This document shows, in pieces, positions 1-8,114 of a stretch of DNA of 64,000 nt (the stretch's first letter is position 1; each line of letters opens with the position of its first letter). The translations under genes and the position numbers were made by a program. Origin of the DNA: Ignavibacteriales bacterium (GTDB lineage: Bacteria; Bacteroidota; Ignavibacteria; Ignavibacteriales; Ignavibacteriaceae). The notes under the pieces are model-generated. The model had not been told where the DNA came from. It saw nothing but the letters and a program-made list of their open reading frames with translations, and ran no database searches. The stretch spans positions 186,001 through 250,000 of the forward strand of contig DPRR01000007.1 in NCBI GenBank assembly GCA_003538625.1, read 5' to 3'.

Positions 1-1062
1 AAGAGTGACGTTTGTTAAGCTTTGTGTTTCACCTCGTGTAAACAGAGCCGAACCATGTGTTCTTGGTAAATTTCCTAATTCAATTGTTATCGGGCGGACT
101 TGGGTTGTATTTCTTCCATCGAGACGAATACCCTCTTTTAATATTCTTTCACGCATAAGATCTTTTTCCATATCGTGAAGAATTTCGCCTATAACTTTTT
201 CCTGTTCAGGATATTTTTCCGCAAGTGCTTGTTTTACAAATTCAGAAAGCTCCTTGTTTTTTGCAGATCTTTCTTCTTTAGCAAGAATTGAATGAACGAT
301 TTCTTTATATTTTGCTTCCGCTAACTCATAAACTTCTTTTTTAAGATTTGCATCAACTGTTTTTTCAGTAACAACCCATTTGGTTTTTCCTGCTTCTGTT
401 CTTAATTGATTTTGAAGTTCAACAATTTTTTTAATTTCCTGCTGAGCGAATTTTAAAGCATCTAACAATTCCTGTTCACTTACTTCTTTGGATTCGCCTT
501 CAACCATCATAATAGAATCTGAAGTTCCGGCAACAACCAGTTCGATATCGCTCAATTTAATCTGTTCATGTGTCGGGTTAACAACAAGTTCACCAGCAAC
601 TCTACCAATTCTAATTTCTGCTATCGGACCATCAAAAGGGATATCAGAAATAGCAAGCGCAGCCGAAGCGCCGCAAGCTGCTAGTACATCCGGATCATTC
701 TCTCCATCATAAGACATAACCATTGCAATAACCTGAGTTTCGTTTTTAAAACTTTCAGGAAACATTGGTCTGATGGGTCTATCGCATAATCTTGCGCTTA
801 ATATTTCTTTTTCGGTTGGTCTTCCTTCACGTTTAATATAACCACCCGGAAATTTACCGGCAGCAGAAGTTTTTTCTCTATACTCAACCTGAAGTGGAAA
901 ATAATCTAATCCTTCTTTAGCTTCGTTTGCTGCAACCGCAGTAACAAGCACCATTGTGTCACCGTATCGAACCATAACAGAGCCATTTGCCTGTTTTGCA
1001 TATCTTCCGGTTTCTATTGAAAATAATCTTCCGCCTAATTCAATTTCTTTCTTAACTAACAT
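1..1062 (-). CDS. pnp: Polyribonucleotide nucleotidyltransferase (PNPase), N-terminal 354 residues
   Basis: PNPase degrades RNA 3' to 5' using phosphate and is a degradosome/RNA-decay enzyme of the cytoplasm. The visible part covers the first RNase PH domain (about residues 10-145, with RYGDTMVLVTAV and the GRPTEKEILSARLCDRPIRP region), the alpha-helical linker domain (about 240-320) and the beginning of the second RNase PH domain (RLDGRNTTQVRPI, about 310 onward). The gene leaves the window at the left edge, so the catalytic second half and the KH/S1 domains are not seen. The ATG at 1062 is preceded by an AAAGG ribosome-binding site. It follows rpsO after 9 bases, the widespread rpsO-pnp arrangement. 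Confidence 0.97.
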   Translation of the reverse strand, partial: MLVKKEIELGGRLFSIETGRYAKQANGSVMVRYGDTMVLVTAVAANEAKEGLDYFPLQVEYREKTSAAGKFPGGYIKREGRPTEKEILSARLCDRPIRPMFPESFKNETQVIAMVMSYDGENDPDVLAACGASAALAISDIPFDGPIAEIRIGRVAGELVVNPTHEQIKLSDIELVVAGTSDSIMMVEGESKEVSEQELLDALKFAQQEIKKIVELQNQLRTEAGKTKWVVTEKTVDANLKKEVYELAEAKYKEIVHSILAKEERSAKNKELSEFVKQALAEKYPEQEKVIGEILHDMEKDLMRERILKEGIRLDGRNTTQVRPITIELGNLPRTHGSALFTRGETQSLTNVTL

Positions 1063-1071
1063 TATTATCCT

Positions 1072-1335
1072 TTACTTTCTTATGTTCAAATCTTTAATTA
1101 TTGCTCTATAACGTGCAATATCTACTTTTGTTAAATAATCGAGAAGTCTTCTTCTCTTACCAACCATCATCATCAATCCTCTTCTTGAGTGATGGTCTTT
1201 TTTGTGCACATCAAAATGTGATGTTAGATCATTAATTCTTTTTGTTATAAGTGCAATCTGTACTTCTGGTTTACCCGAATCTTTTTCGTCTTTTCCATAT
1301 TTTTTGACGATCTCGAGTTTTTCTTCTTTGGTCAT
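1072..1335 (-). CDS. rpsO: 30S ribosomal protein S15
   Basis: S15 is a primary 16S rRNA-binding protein of the small-subunit platform and contributes to an intersubunit bridge. The 87-residue product has the family's normal length (about 89) and the diagnostic GKPEVQIALITKRINDLTSHF and KDHHSRRGLMMMVGKRRRLLDYL blocks. It lies between ribF and pnp on the same strand and is probably part of the rimP-to-pnp transcript. In many bacteria S15 represses its own translation through a leader structure. No clear pseudoknot could be assigned in the 51-base gap after ribF. Confidence 0.97.
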   Translation of the reverse strand: MTKEEKLEIVKKYGKDEKDSGKPEVQIALITKRINDLTSHFDVHKKDHHSRRGLMMMVGKRRRLLDYLTKVDIARYRAIIKDLNIRK

Positions 1336-1386
1336 TTTATCTATCCTTTATTTATTTGTACGATATAATTCCAGTATTTACCGGAA

Positions 1387-2325
1387 TTAATTATTTAGTT
1401 CATTAAAAACTTTTAATCCGTTTTCTTTATCCTTATTCATTTGGCTGATTAAGTCATCTGCGGAATTAAATTTCTCTTCTCCGCGTAATCGTTCAACCAA
1501 TTCTAATGTTACAACTTCATCATAAATCTCACGATCAAAATTGTAAATGTAAACTTCCGTAACAATTTCGCCTTCATTATAAAAAGTTGGGCGCTTACCA
1601 ATACTTAAAAGTCCAATATGTTTTTCATTATTCAAAAAAACTCTAACAGCATAAATACCAATTGCGGGCAGAAGTTTTTCCTGCGATGATAATTTTATAT
1701 TTGCTGTTGGATAACCAAGCTCTCTTCCCCGTTTATCTCCGCCAATTACAGTTCCGCTAAAAGAATAATTTCTACCAAGTAAAGTGTTAGCCTTTTTAAG
1801 ATCACCATCAATCAAAGCGTTTCGTATTTTTGTACTACTAACAATCTCGTCGTTGATGTAAAAAGCATCAACAGTTGTAACTATAAAATTTTCTTTTGCC
1901 CCGATAATTTTTAAAAGATCAACATTACCGCTTCTGCCTTTTCCAAAGTGATGATCGTACCCCAAAACAATTTCACTTACTCCAATTCCATTTATGAGAT
2001 AATCATAAATAAATTGTTCTGCTGTAAGCGATGCAAATTCTTTTGTAAAATTTATAGTTAAAAAATTATCAACTCCATGTTTTTCAAGAAGATCTTTTCT
2101 TTCTTCCTGAGTTGTTAACATTTTAACATCATTACCTGAGCTCAATACTGTTCTGGGATGCGGATGAAATGTAATAACAACATTTCTACAGCCTTTTTCT
2201 TTTGAACAGTCAACCAGCTTGTCAATTATTTTCAAATGACCGGGATGAATTCCATCAAATGTGCCAAGTGTAAGAATAGTATTTTTATTCTTCGTTAAAT
2301 CTTTAATACTATTAAAAACTTGCAT
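1387..2325 (-). CDS. ribF: Bifunctional riboflavin kinase / FAD synthetase
   Basis: Makes FMN from riboflavin and then FAD from FMN plus ATP in the cytoplasm. The N-terminal nucleotidyltransferase domain shows TLGTFDGIHPGHLKI (about residues 19-33) and the conserved GYDHHFGKGRSGN stretch (about 122-134). The C-terminal riboflavin kinase domain starts near residue 185 with the GDKRGRELGYPTANI signature. The 312-residue length is typical. It follows truB after a 57-base gap in the translation operon. This position in the infB-rbfA-truB-ribF-rpsO string is common in bacteria. Confidence 0.96.
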   Translation of the reverse strand: MQVFNSIKDLTKNKNTILTLGTFDGIHPGHLKIIDKLVDCSKEKGCRNVVITFHPHPRTVLSSGNDVKMLTTQEERKDLLEKHGVDNFLTINFTKEFASLTAEQFIYDYLINGIGVSEIVLGYDHHFGKGRSGNVDLLKIIGAKENFIVTTVDAFYINDEIVSSTKIRNALIDGDLKKANTLLGRNYSFSGTVIGGDKRGRELGYPTANIKLSSQEKLLPAIGIYAVRVFLNNEKHIGLLSIGKRPTFYNEGEIVTEVYIYNFDREIYDEVVTLELVERLRGEEKFNSADDLISQMNKDKENGLKVFNELNN

Positions 2326-2382
2326 CTATAATATCATCACTATAACTAATTAAAAATCCTTTACTTTTCTAATAATGCTAAA

Positions 2383-3102
2383 TCAAACTTCCTGCTGATA
2401 CTGAACTAAATTAAACATTGCTGTAAACTCATCAAGATCAAAAGCATCATCAACATTATAATCACCGATTTCTGTTCTTCGCAGCAAACTTAAAATTCCG
2501 CCGCATCCAAATTCTTTTCCAAAATCATCCGCAATAACCCGGATATAGGTTCCTTTGGAACAGGAAATTTCAAAATGTATATCCGGCAAATCAATTTTAG
2601 TTATATCAAACGAAAATATTTCTACTTGCCTTGCTGCTCTTTCAACTTCTTTTCCGGCTCGTGCAAGTTTATAGAGTGCTTTACCTTTATGCTTTAATGC
2701 TGAAAACATAGGCGGCACCTGTTCAATATTTCCTAAGAATTTATTTCTGACTGAAAGAATTTTTTCTTCACTTAAATTATCCGGCAGAGCTGTTTCAGTA
2801 ATTTCAGTTGCCAGATCCATCGAAGGCGAAGATTTACCGAGAGTAATTATTCCCGTATATTTTTTTCTTTGTGCCTGATATTCAGAAATCTCTTTTGTTT
2901 TTTTTCCTGTGCAAACAATCAACAACCCGGTTGCAAGCGGATCAAGAGTTCCTGCGTGCCCCACTTTTTTAACTTTTGTTAATCTTCTAACACGGCTAAC
3001 AACATTAAACGAAGTCCAGTTAACAGGTTTATCTATCAGGATAACCTGTCCTGCTAAATAATCAAGAGTCTGAAGATCCTTCGTTTGTTTTGTTATCATC
3101 AT
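2383..3102 (-). CDS. truB: tRNA pseudouridine-55 synthase
   Basis: Converts U55 in the T-loop of tRNAs to pseudouridine. The catalytic aspartate is Asp54 in GHAGTLDPLATGLL. The opening motif VILIDKPVNWTSFNVV (about residues 20-35) is also clear. At 239 residues it is at the short end of the family, with the core catalytic domain and only a small C-terminal extension. The start (ATG at 3102 or the next ATG at 3099) lies inside the end of rbfA, giving a 41-base overlap and implying translational coupling. No other in-frame start fits before the conserved core. Confidence 0.95.
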   Translation of the reverse strand: MMITKQTKDLQTLDYLAGQVILIDKPVNWTSFNVVSRVRRLTKVKKVGHAGTLDPLATGLLIVCTGKKTKEISEYQAQRKKYTGIITLGKSSPSMDLATEITETALPDNLSEEKILSVRNKFLGNIEQVPPMFSALKHKGKALYKLARAGKEVERAARQVEIFSFDITKIDLPDIHFEISCSKGTYIRVIADDFGKEFGCGGILSLLRRTEIGDYNVDDAFDLDEFTAMFNLVQYQQEV

Positions 3103-3436
3103 CTTCGTGAATTTTCTTAATCAATCCTTCAATCTTTTCAACATAATCAAGGGTATCATCGATAAAAAATTTTAGCTCGGGTATAAATTTAATTCTTATC
3201 CTGTGCGCTAATTCTGATCTGATAAATCCTTTTTTATCTTCAATCTTACTAAGAACAAGTTCTCTTTTTTCTTTTTCAAAAACCGATAAATATATTTTTG
3301 CCAGCTTTAGATCAGGACTTACTCTTACGTTTGTAATTGTTATAAATCCAAGATCAATATGAGAAAGCTTATGCAGAAAAATAAGACTAATCTCCTCTTT
3401 AATAAGATGTTCAACTTTATCAATTCTATAAGACAT
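3062..3436 (-). CDS. rbfA: Ribosome-binding factor A
   Basis: A small KH-like factor needed for late 30S maturation and 16S 5'-end processing. The 124-residue product shows the family opening RIDKVEHLIKEEISLIF and the DLKLAKIYLSVF and RIRIKFIPELKFFIDDTLDY blocks. The C-terminus is acidic and disordered-looking (HEDDDNKTNEGSSDS). It sits 26 bases downstream of infB and overlaps truB, the usual order for this operon. Confidence 0.95.
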   Translation of the reverse strand: MSYRIDKVEHLIKEEISLIFLHKLSHIDLGFITITNVRVSPDLKLAKIYLSVFEKEKRELVLSKIEDKKGFIRSELAHRIRIKFIPELKFFIDDTLDYVEKIEGLIKKIHEDDDNKTNEGSSDS

Positions 3437-3462
3437 TTAATTTCCACACGATCTAAATATAA

Positions 3463-6099
3463 TTACGCAAGTGTTTTCTTTGTTTCCACAAGTTTAAATG
3501 CTTCAATAATATCGCCAACTTTTATATCGTTAAAGTTTTCGATATTTAATCCGCATTCATAACCTGCATCAACTTCTCTAACATCATCCTTAAATCTTCT
3601 TAAGTTACCGATACCGCCTTCGTGAATTACAATTCCATCACGAATCAATCTTATCTTATTATTTCTTGTAATCTTTCCATCAAGCACGTAACATCCGGCA
3701 ACAGTTCCTGATTTTGGAACTTTGAATGTATCACGGATTTCAATTGTTCCTGTAACTTCTTCCGAAATTATTGGTGAGAGCAAACCTTCCAATGCCGATT
3801 TAACTTCATTGATAGCATCGTAAATAACACTATAAAGTCTAATATCTACCTTTTGATTTTCAGCAAGTTTTCTCGCATTAATATTCGGGCGAACACGGAA
3901 ACCAATAATAATTGCATTAGATGCCGCCGCAAGTAAAACATCGCTTTCAGAAATTCCGCCAACGCCTTTGTGTATAACACGAACAACAACTTCCTGATTG
4001 CTTAGTTTCATTAAAGAATCAGAAAGTGCTTCTACAGAACCATCCACATCGCCTTTAACAATCAGCGCAAGTTCTTTAACTCCGCCAATACTAATTTGCT
4101 TAGCAAGTTCATCAAGAGTGATATGATGAATTTGTTTTTGATCTTGTTCGCGCTTTAATTGCTGCCTCTTTAAGCTTATTTCGCGGGCTTCCCGTTCAGA
4201 TTCAAGTACAATAAATGTGTCACCAGCTTGCGGCGCGCCCTCAAATCCAAGCACAAGTACCGGTGTTGATGGAGGAGCATCTTTAACTTTATTTCCTCTT
4301 TCATCAAACATTGCTCTAACTTTTCCGTGATGAATTCCGGCAACGAATGGATCACCAATTCTTAAAGTGCCTTTTTGAACAAGAATAGTTCCTGTTACAC
4401 CGCGTCCCTTATCTAATTCTGCTTCAACAACAGCGCCTCGCGTAAGTCTATTTGGATTTGCTTTAAGATCGAGTAAATCTGCTTCAAGAATAATTTTTTC
4501 AAGCAAAAGATCTACGTTTAACCCTGTTTTAGCCGAAAGTTCAACAGATTGATACTTGCCGCCCCAATCTTCAACAAGTACATTCCGATCAGCCATTTGC
4601 TGTTTAATTTTATCAGGGTTAGAACCAGGTTTATCTATTTTATTTATTGCAATAATAATTGGCACACCCGCTGCTTGAGCATGGTTTAATGCTTCAACTG
4701 TTTGCGGCATCACAGCATCATCTGCTGCCACCACAAGCACAACAATATCAGTTAACTGTGCTCCGCGAGCTCGCATTGCAGTAAATGCTTCGTGACCCGG
4801 AGTATCCAAAAAAGTAATTTGTTTTCCATCACCGATATCAACCCTGTATGCACCGATATGCTGTGTAATTCCACCGGATTCACCAGCAACAACGTTTGTT
4901 CTTCTTATATAATCAAGTAATGATGTTTTACCGTGATCAACGTGCCCCATAATTGTAACAACCGGAGGCCGGGATTGAAGTTCATCTTCATCATCTTCTA
5001 TATCTTCTAATATTTCAGAAGTATATTCTTTTTGAAACTCAACATCAAAACCAAACTCGTCAGCAACAAGAGTAATATTCTCTACATCAAGTCTTTGATT
5101 TATTGAAACCATTAATCCAAGACCAATACATTTAGAAATTACGTCTCCAACCGGAACGCCCATAAGATTAGCAAGTTCACTTACAGCAATAAATTCATTA
5201 ACTCTGATAATATTTTTATCTAAAGATTTTAATTCCTCTAATCTTTCTTCCTCAGCTTCTCTTTCTCTTCTTTTCTTTTTTCTGGATGCAGCTCTATTTG
5301 TGGTAACTGTATCATCCATGCTTAGCATTGTTTTCTTTATCGCTGCTTTAACATCCTTTTCATCAATTTCAAATTTCTTAACGCGTTTTCGTTTTTTAGC
5401 TACAGGTGTTTCTTCTGTTGAAGTTTCTACCGTTGTCTTCTTTTTTGTTTTTGGTCTTTTCTTTTTCTTTACAGTTTCAGAAGCGGCTTCAGTAGTTTCT
5501 TTTTTGTCTTCATCAACTTTAGGTGGTGTTGGAAGTCTTTTAACCTGCTGTTTAACTTTTTTATCCTCACCCAGATCCATTTTTCCAACAACTTTTAAAC
5601 CTCGCTTTTTCCCAATTTCAGTATCTTTTGGTGATACAAATTTTTCCTGTATCTCAGGCACTTCGGGTTTTTTAGGTTCCGTCGTTTCAGGTACTTCAGC
5701 AGCAACGATTTCTGTTTCAGGAACAATTTCTTCAGTTACAACAGTTTCGTTTATCGCTTCGGGTTCAGCTTCAACAGGAATATCTTTAATTACAATTTCT
5801 TTTGCTTCTTCTTCCGGTACAGGTTCTTCTTCAATCTTAGTTACTTTTTCATCTTTATCAGATTTATCAGCACGCTTCTTATTGAATTCAGCAATTTTTT
5901 TATAATGCTGTTCGGCTTTTTCGATATCTTTTTTAAAGTGAGCATTAATCTCGGTAATCATTTCTTCGGTAAGAATAGATTGATGAGATTTAACAACGTG
6001 TCCTTTAGTTTTCAGAAACTCAATAAGATTTTCCGAAGAAAGATTGATCTCCGCTGCGAATTTGTATAATCTAATTTTGGGCGATTTTGTTTCAGACAT
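3463..6099 (-). CDS. infB: Translation initiation factor IF-2
   Basis: GTPase that places initiator tRNA on the 30S subunit and promotes subunit joining. The 878-residue product has an IF2_N module (about 5-55), a long low-complexity Lys/Glu/Pro/Thr linker (about 60-300), a second IF2_N-like module (about 300-360), and the GTPase core with GHVDHGKTS at 385-393, DTPGHEAF and NKIDKPG. The C-terminal beta-barrel and IF2 C2 domains follow. The linker is compositionally unlike the rest, which is normal for IF-2. It lies 22 bases downstream of nusA. Confidence 0.97.
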   Translation of the reverse strand: MSETKSPKIRLYKFAAEINLSSENLIEFLKTKGHVVKSHQSILTEEMITEINAHFKKDIEKAEQHYKKIAEFNKKRADKSDKDEKVTKIEEEPVPEEEAKEIVIKDIPVEAEPEAINETVVTEEIVPETEIVAAEVPETTEPKKPEVPEIQEKFVSPKDTEIGKKRGLKVVGKMDLGEDKKVKQQVKRLPTPPKVDEDKKETTEAASETVKKKKRPKTKKKTTVETSTEETPVAKKRKRVKKFEIDEKDVKAAIKKTMLSMDDTVTTNRAASRKKKRREREAEEERLEELKSLDKNIIRVNEFIAVSELANLMGVPVGDVISKCIGLGLMVSINQRLDVENITLVADEFGFDVEFQKEYTSEILEDIEDDEDELQSRPPVVTIMGHVDHGKTSLLDYIRRTNVVAGESGGITQHIGAYRVDIGDGKQITFLDTPGHEAFTAMRARGAQLTDIVVLVVAADDAVMPQTVEALNHAQAAGVPIIIAINKIDKPGSNPDKIKQQMADRNVLVEDWGGKYQSVELSAKTGLNVDLLLEKIILEADLLDLKANPNRLTRGAVVEAELDKGRGVTGTILVQKGTLRIGDPFVAGIHHGKVRAMFDERGNKVKDAPPSTPVLVLGFEGAPQAGDTFIVLESEREAREISLKRQQLKREQDQKQIHHITLDELAKQISIGGVKELALIVKGDVDGSVEALSDSLMKLSNQEVVVRVIHKGVGGISESDVLLAAASNAIIIGFRVRPNINARKLAENQKVDIRLYSVIYDAINEVKSALEGLLSPIISEEVTGTIEIRDTFKVPKSGTVAGCYVLDGKITRNNKIRLIRDGIVIHEGGIGNLRRFKDDVREVDAGYECGLNIENFNDIKVGDIIEAFKLVETKKTLA

Positions 6100-6121
6100 T
6101 TATTAGTTACCTTTTCTTGGG

Positions 6122-7369
6122 CTATTCCTCTTCTTCGAACTGCGATTTAATTATTTCTAAGATTTCTTCAATCTTTGCATCATCAAACTCTTCAATCTCT
6201 TTAAGTTTTTCCGGTCCCGCTGTTAATACTTCAATAGCGGTATCGTATCTGTGATTGATAAGTATCTCATAAACTTCTGCACCAAGCTCTTCTTTAATAT
6301 CGATTAGCTCAATGTCTTCTTCGTATTCTTCAAATGGTTTTTCTTCACGTAAGATTTCAATTTCATAACCGGTAAGTCTCATTGCTAATCTTATATTAAC
6401 ACCGTTTCTACCAACGATAAGTGAAACCTGATCGCTATCTGCGGTTACTATTGCTTTTTTCTCATCTTCATCAAGCTCAATTTTTTTAAGCTTTGCCGGA
6501 GCTAATGATTTTTGAATGAAGACTATTGGATCATCAGAATAACTTACAACATCTATGTTTTCATTGTTAAGCTCGCGTACAATTGCGTGAATTCTAACGC
6601 CTTTCATTCCAACACAAGCGCCAACAGCATCTATCCTTGCATCCTGAGATTCTACAGCAATCTTTGCTCTTTCGCCAGGTTCACGTGCAATGGATTTGAT
6701 TTCGATAATACCATCATAAATTTCGGGAATTTCAATTTCGAACAATCTTCTTAAAAACATATTGTCTGATCTTGAAATAACTATTACTGGTCCGCTGTTT
6801 CCTTTTCTTACTTCCTTAACTATGGCTCTTATTGTTTCTCCCTTTTTGTATTTCTCAAAAGGAATTTGTTCATTGCGTGGAAGTACGAGTTCATTCTTAT
6901 TATGATTAACCAGAATATCGTTTTTTCTTATTTGATAAATATCGCCAACAACAATTTCACCAAGCAGTTCATTGTATTCGTTGTAGATAATTTCTTTTTC
7001 AAGTTCACGTATTTTTTGATTAAGACTTTGTTTAGCAAGTACAACAAGTCTTCTGCCTAATGATGCAAGTTCAATCTTTTCAACAAAATCTTCTCCAACT
7101 TCAAGATCGTCTTCGTTACCTTTTTTATTAACTTCTTCAAGACTTATTTGTCTGTTTGGATCTTCAACCACATCAACAATTTCTCTTTCAAGAAATATCT
7201 CGATATCGCCTCTATCCATATTAACAACTACATCAAACTTAGCTTCTTCGCCGTATTTTTTCTTTACCAGCAATCCAAATATTTCCTCGAGTATTCCGCC
7301 GAGTACATCTTTATCAATGCCTTTTTCCCTTACCATTTGTGCAAAGGATTCGACAATATCATAGTTCAT
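6122..7369 (-). CDS. nusA: Transcription termination/antitermination protein NusA
   Basis: Binds RNA polymerase and nascent RNA, controlling pausing, termination and antitermination. The 415-residue product has the N-terminal polymerase-binding domain (1-130), an S1 domain (about 135-200, GEIVVGDIYQIRKNDILVNH), KH1 (GACVGMKGVRIHAIVREL) and KH2 (VGRNGVNIRLAMRLTGYEI). It ends in an acidic tail (about 345-415) that may carry a degenerate helix-hairpin-helix repeat. A GAGGAG site precedes the ATG. The order rimP-nusA-infB is the classical operon. Confidence 0.96.
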   Translation of the reverse strand: MNYDIVESFAQMVREKGIDKDVLGGILEEIFGLLVKKKYGEEAKFDVVVNMDRGDIEIFLEREIVDVVEDPNRQISLEEVNKKGNEDDLEVGEDFVEKIELASLGRRLVVLAKQSLNQKIRELEKEIIYNEYNELLGEIVVGDIYQIRKNDILVNHNKNELVLPRNEQIPFEKYKKGETIRAIVKEVRKGNSGPVIVISRSDNMFLRRLFEIEIPEIYDGIIEIKSIAREPGERAKIAVESQDARIDAVGACVGMKGVRIHAIVRELNNENIDVVSYSDDPIVFIQKSLAPAKLKKIELDEDEKKAIVTADSDQVSLIVGRNGVNIRLAMRLTGYEIEILREEKPFEEYEEDIELIDIKEELGAEVYEILINHRYDTAIEVLTAGPEKLKEIEEFDDAKIEEILEIIKSQFEEEE

Positions 7370-7384
7370 TTACTTTCTCCTCTT

Positions 7385-7840
7385 CTAAGAAAAACTGATT
7401 ATAACTTTTGCAGTTGTTATGTTTTTAAATTCAATTAAAACTTCTTTTTTATCAGAAAGAAAAGTTAACTCTTCTCTTTCCACGGACAATAATTTTCCGG
7501 TAATAGTTCTGGCTTCATCTCCGGCTTTATAAGTAACTTCAAAATTTCTGTTGATATGCTTGGGAAATTGTTTTAAGAATTTAAGCGGTCTATCAACACC
7601 GGGAGTAGAAACATCCAGCCTGTAAGCTTGTTGGATAATATCCTTTTCTTCAATAACAGAATTAATTTCGCGGCTTATTTCAGCAAGATTATCGGCATCA
7701 ACGTTTTTTTCGGCATCAACAAAAACCTCAATTATCTTTTTTCTGTTGTCGCCTCTAAAATTAATATCGATCACAAAAAAGTTTAGCTTTTCTGCAATTT
7801 CATTAGAAATTTGAACTATATTTTCTTTAATTATATCCAT
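7385..7840 (-). CDS. rimP: Ribosome maturation factor RimP
   Basis: Assists 30S assembly. The 151-residue product carries the family blocks VDADNLAEISREINSVIEE and YRLDVSTPGVDRPLK. The reading frame can be extended to a TTG at 7861. I prefer the ATG at 7840 because the TTG lies inside a stable GC hairpin and because MDIIKENIV gives the normal family length. It is the first gene of the minus-strand translation operon. The hairpin immediately upstream may control read-through into the operon. Confidence 0.93.
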   Translation of the reverse strand: MDIIKENIVQISNEIAEKLNFFVIDINFRGDNRKKIIEVFVDAEKNVDADNLAEISREINSVIEEKDIIQQAYRLDVSTPGVDRPLKFLKQFPKHINRNFEVTYKAGDEARTITGKLLSVEREELTFLSDKKEVLIEFKNITTAKVIISFS

Positions 7841-7846
7841 ACTAAC

Positions 7847-7868
7847 AAAAAACGCCCTCAACGGGGCG
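7847..7868 (-). terminator. Terminator-like hairpin in the rimP leader (possible attenuator)
   Basis: On the minus strand CGCCC-CGTTGA-GGGCG is followed at once by six T residues, ending 6 bases before the rimP ATG. No minus-strand gene ends just upstream. The structure therefore sits in the leader of rimP-nusA-infB rather than at the end of another gene. The stem is only 5 bp, so it would be a weak terminator. In Escherichia coli the corresponding operon has leader terminators and is NusA-regulated (established knowledge). The parallel here is inference. Confidence 0.5.
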
Positions 7869-8114
7869 AATCACAAAGCCAAAAATAGGATTAATTATTA
7901 TGACAAACAAGAAAAGGGGTGGATAGAAATTATTGGAAAACCTTTAATAAATTGAAAATTCAGCTTAAAACATCAAGATTAAAGATAAACCGCTCGTGAA
8001 AATTGATATTTGAATTTGGTTAAAAAAAATTTTGTGCATATTCGATGATAATCACTTAATTTTAAAAGAGAAAATCCTCATTCATGTAATTTGAAAAGAA
8101 ACAAGGGTGTTAAG

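Noticed and set aside
488..712. 74-residue plus-strand frame at the left edge
   Set aside because: It is antisense to pnp, whose RNase PH domain is clearly read on the minus strand.
5300..5905. 201-residue open frame on the plus strand opposite infB
   Set aside because: Its Ser/Thr/Phe/Val-rich text is the complement of the Lys/Glu-rich linker of IF-2, with no ribosome-binding site or recognisable domain.
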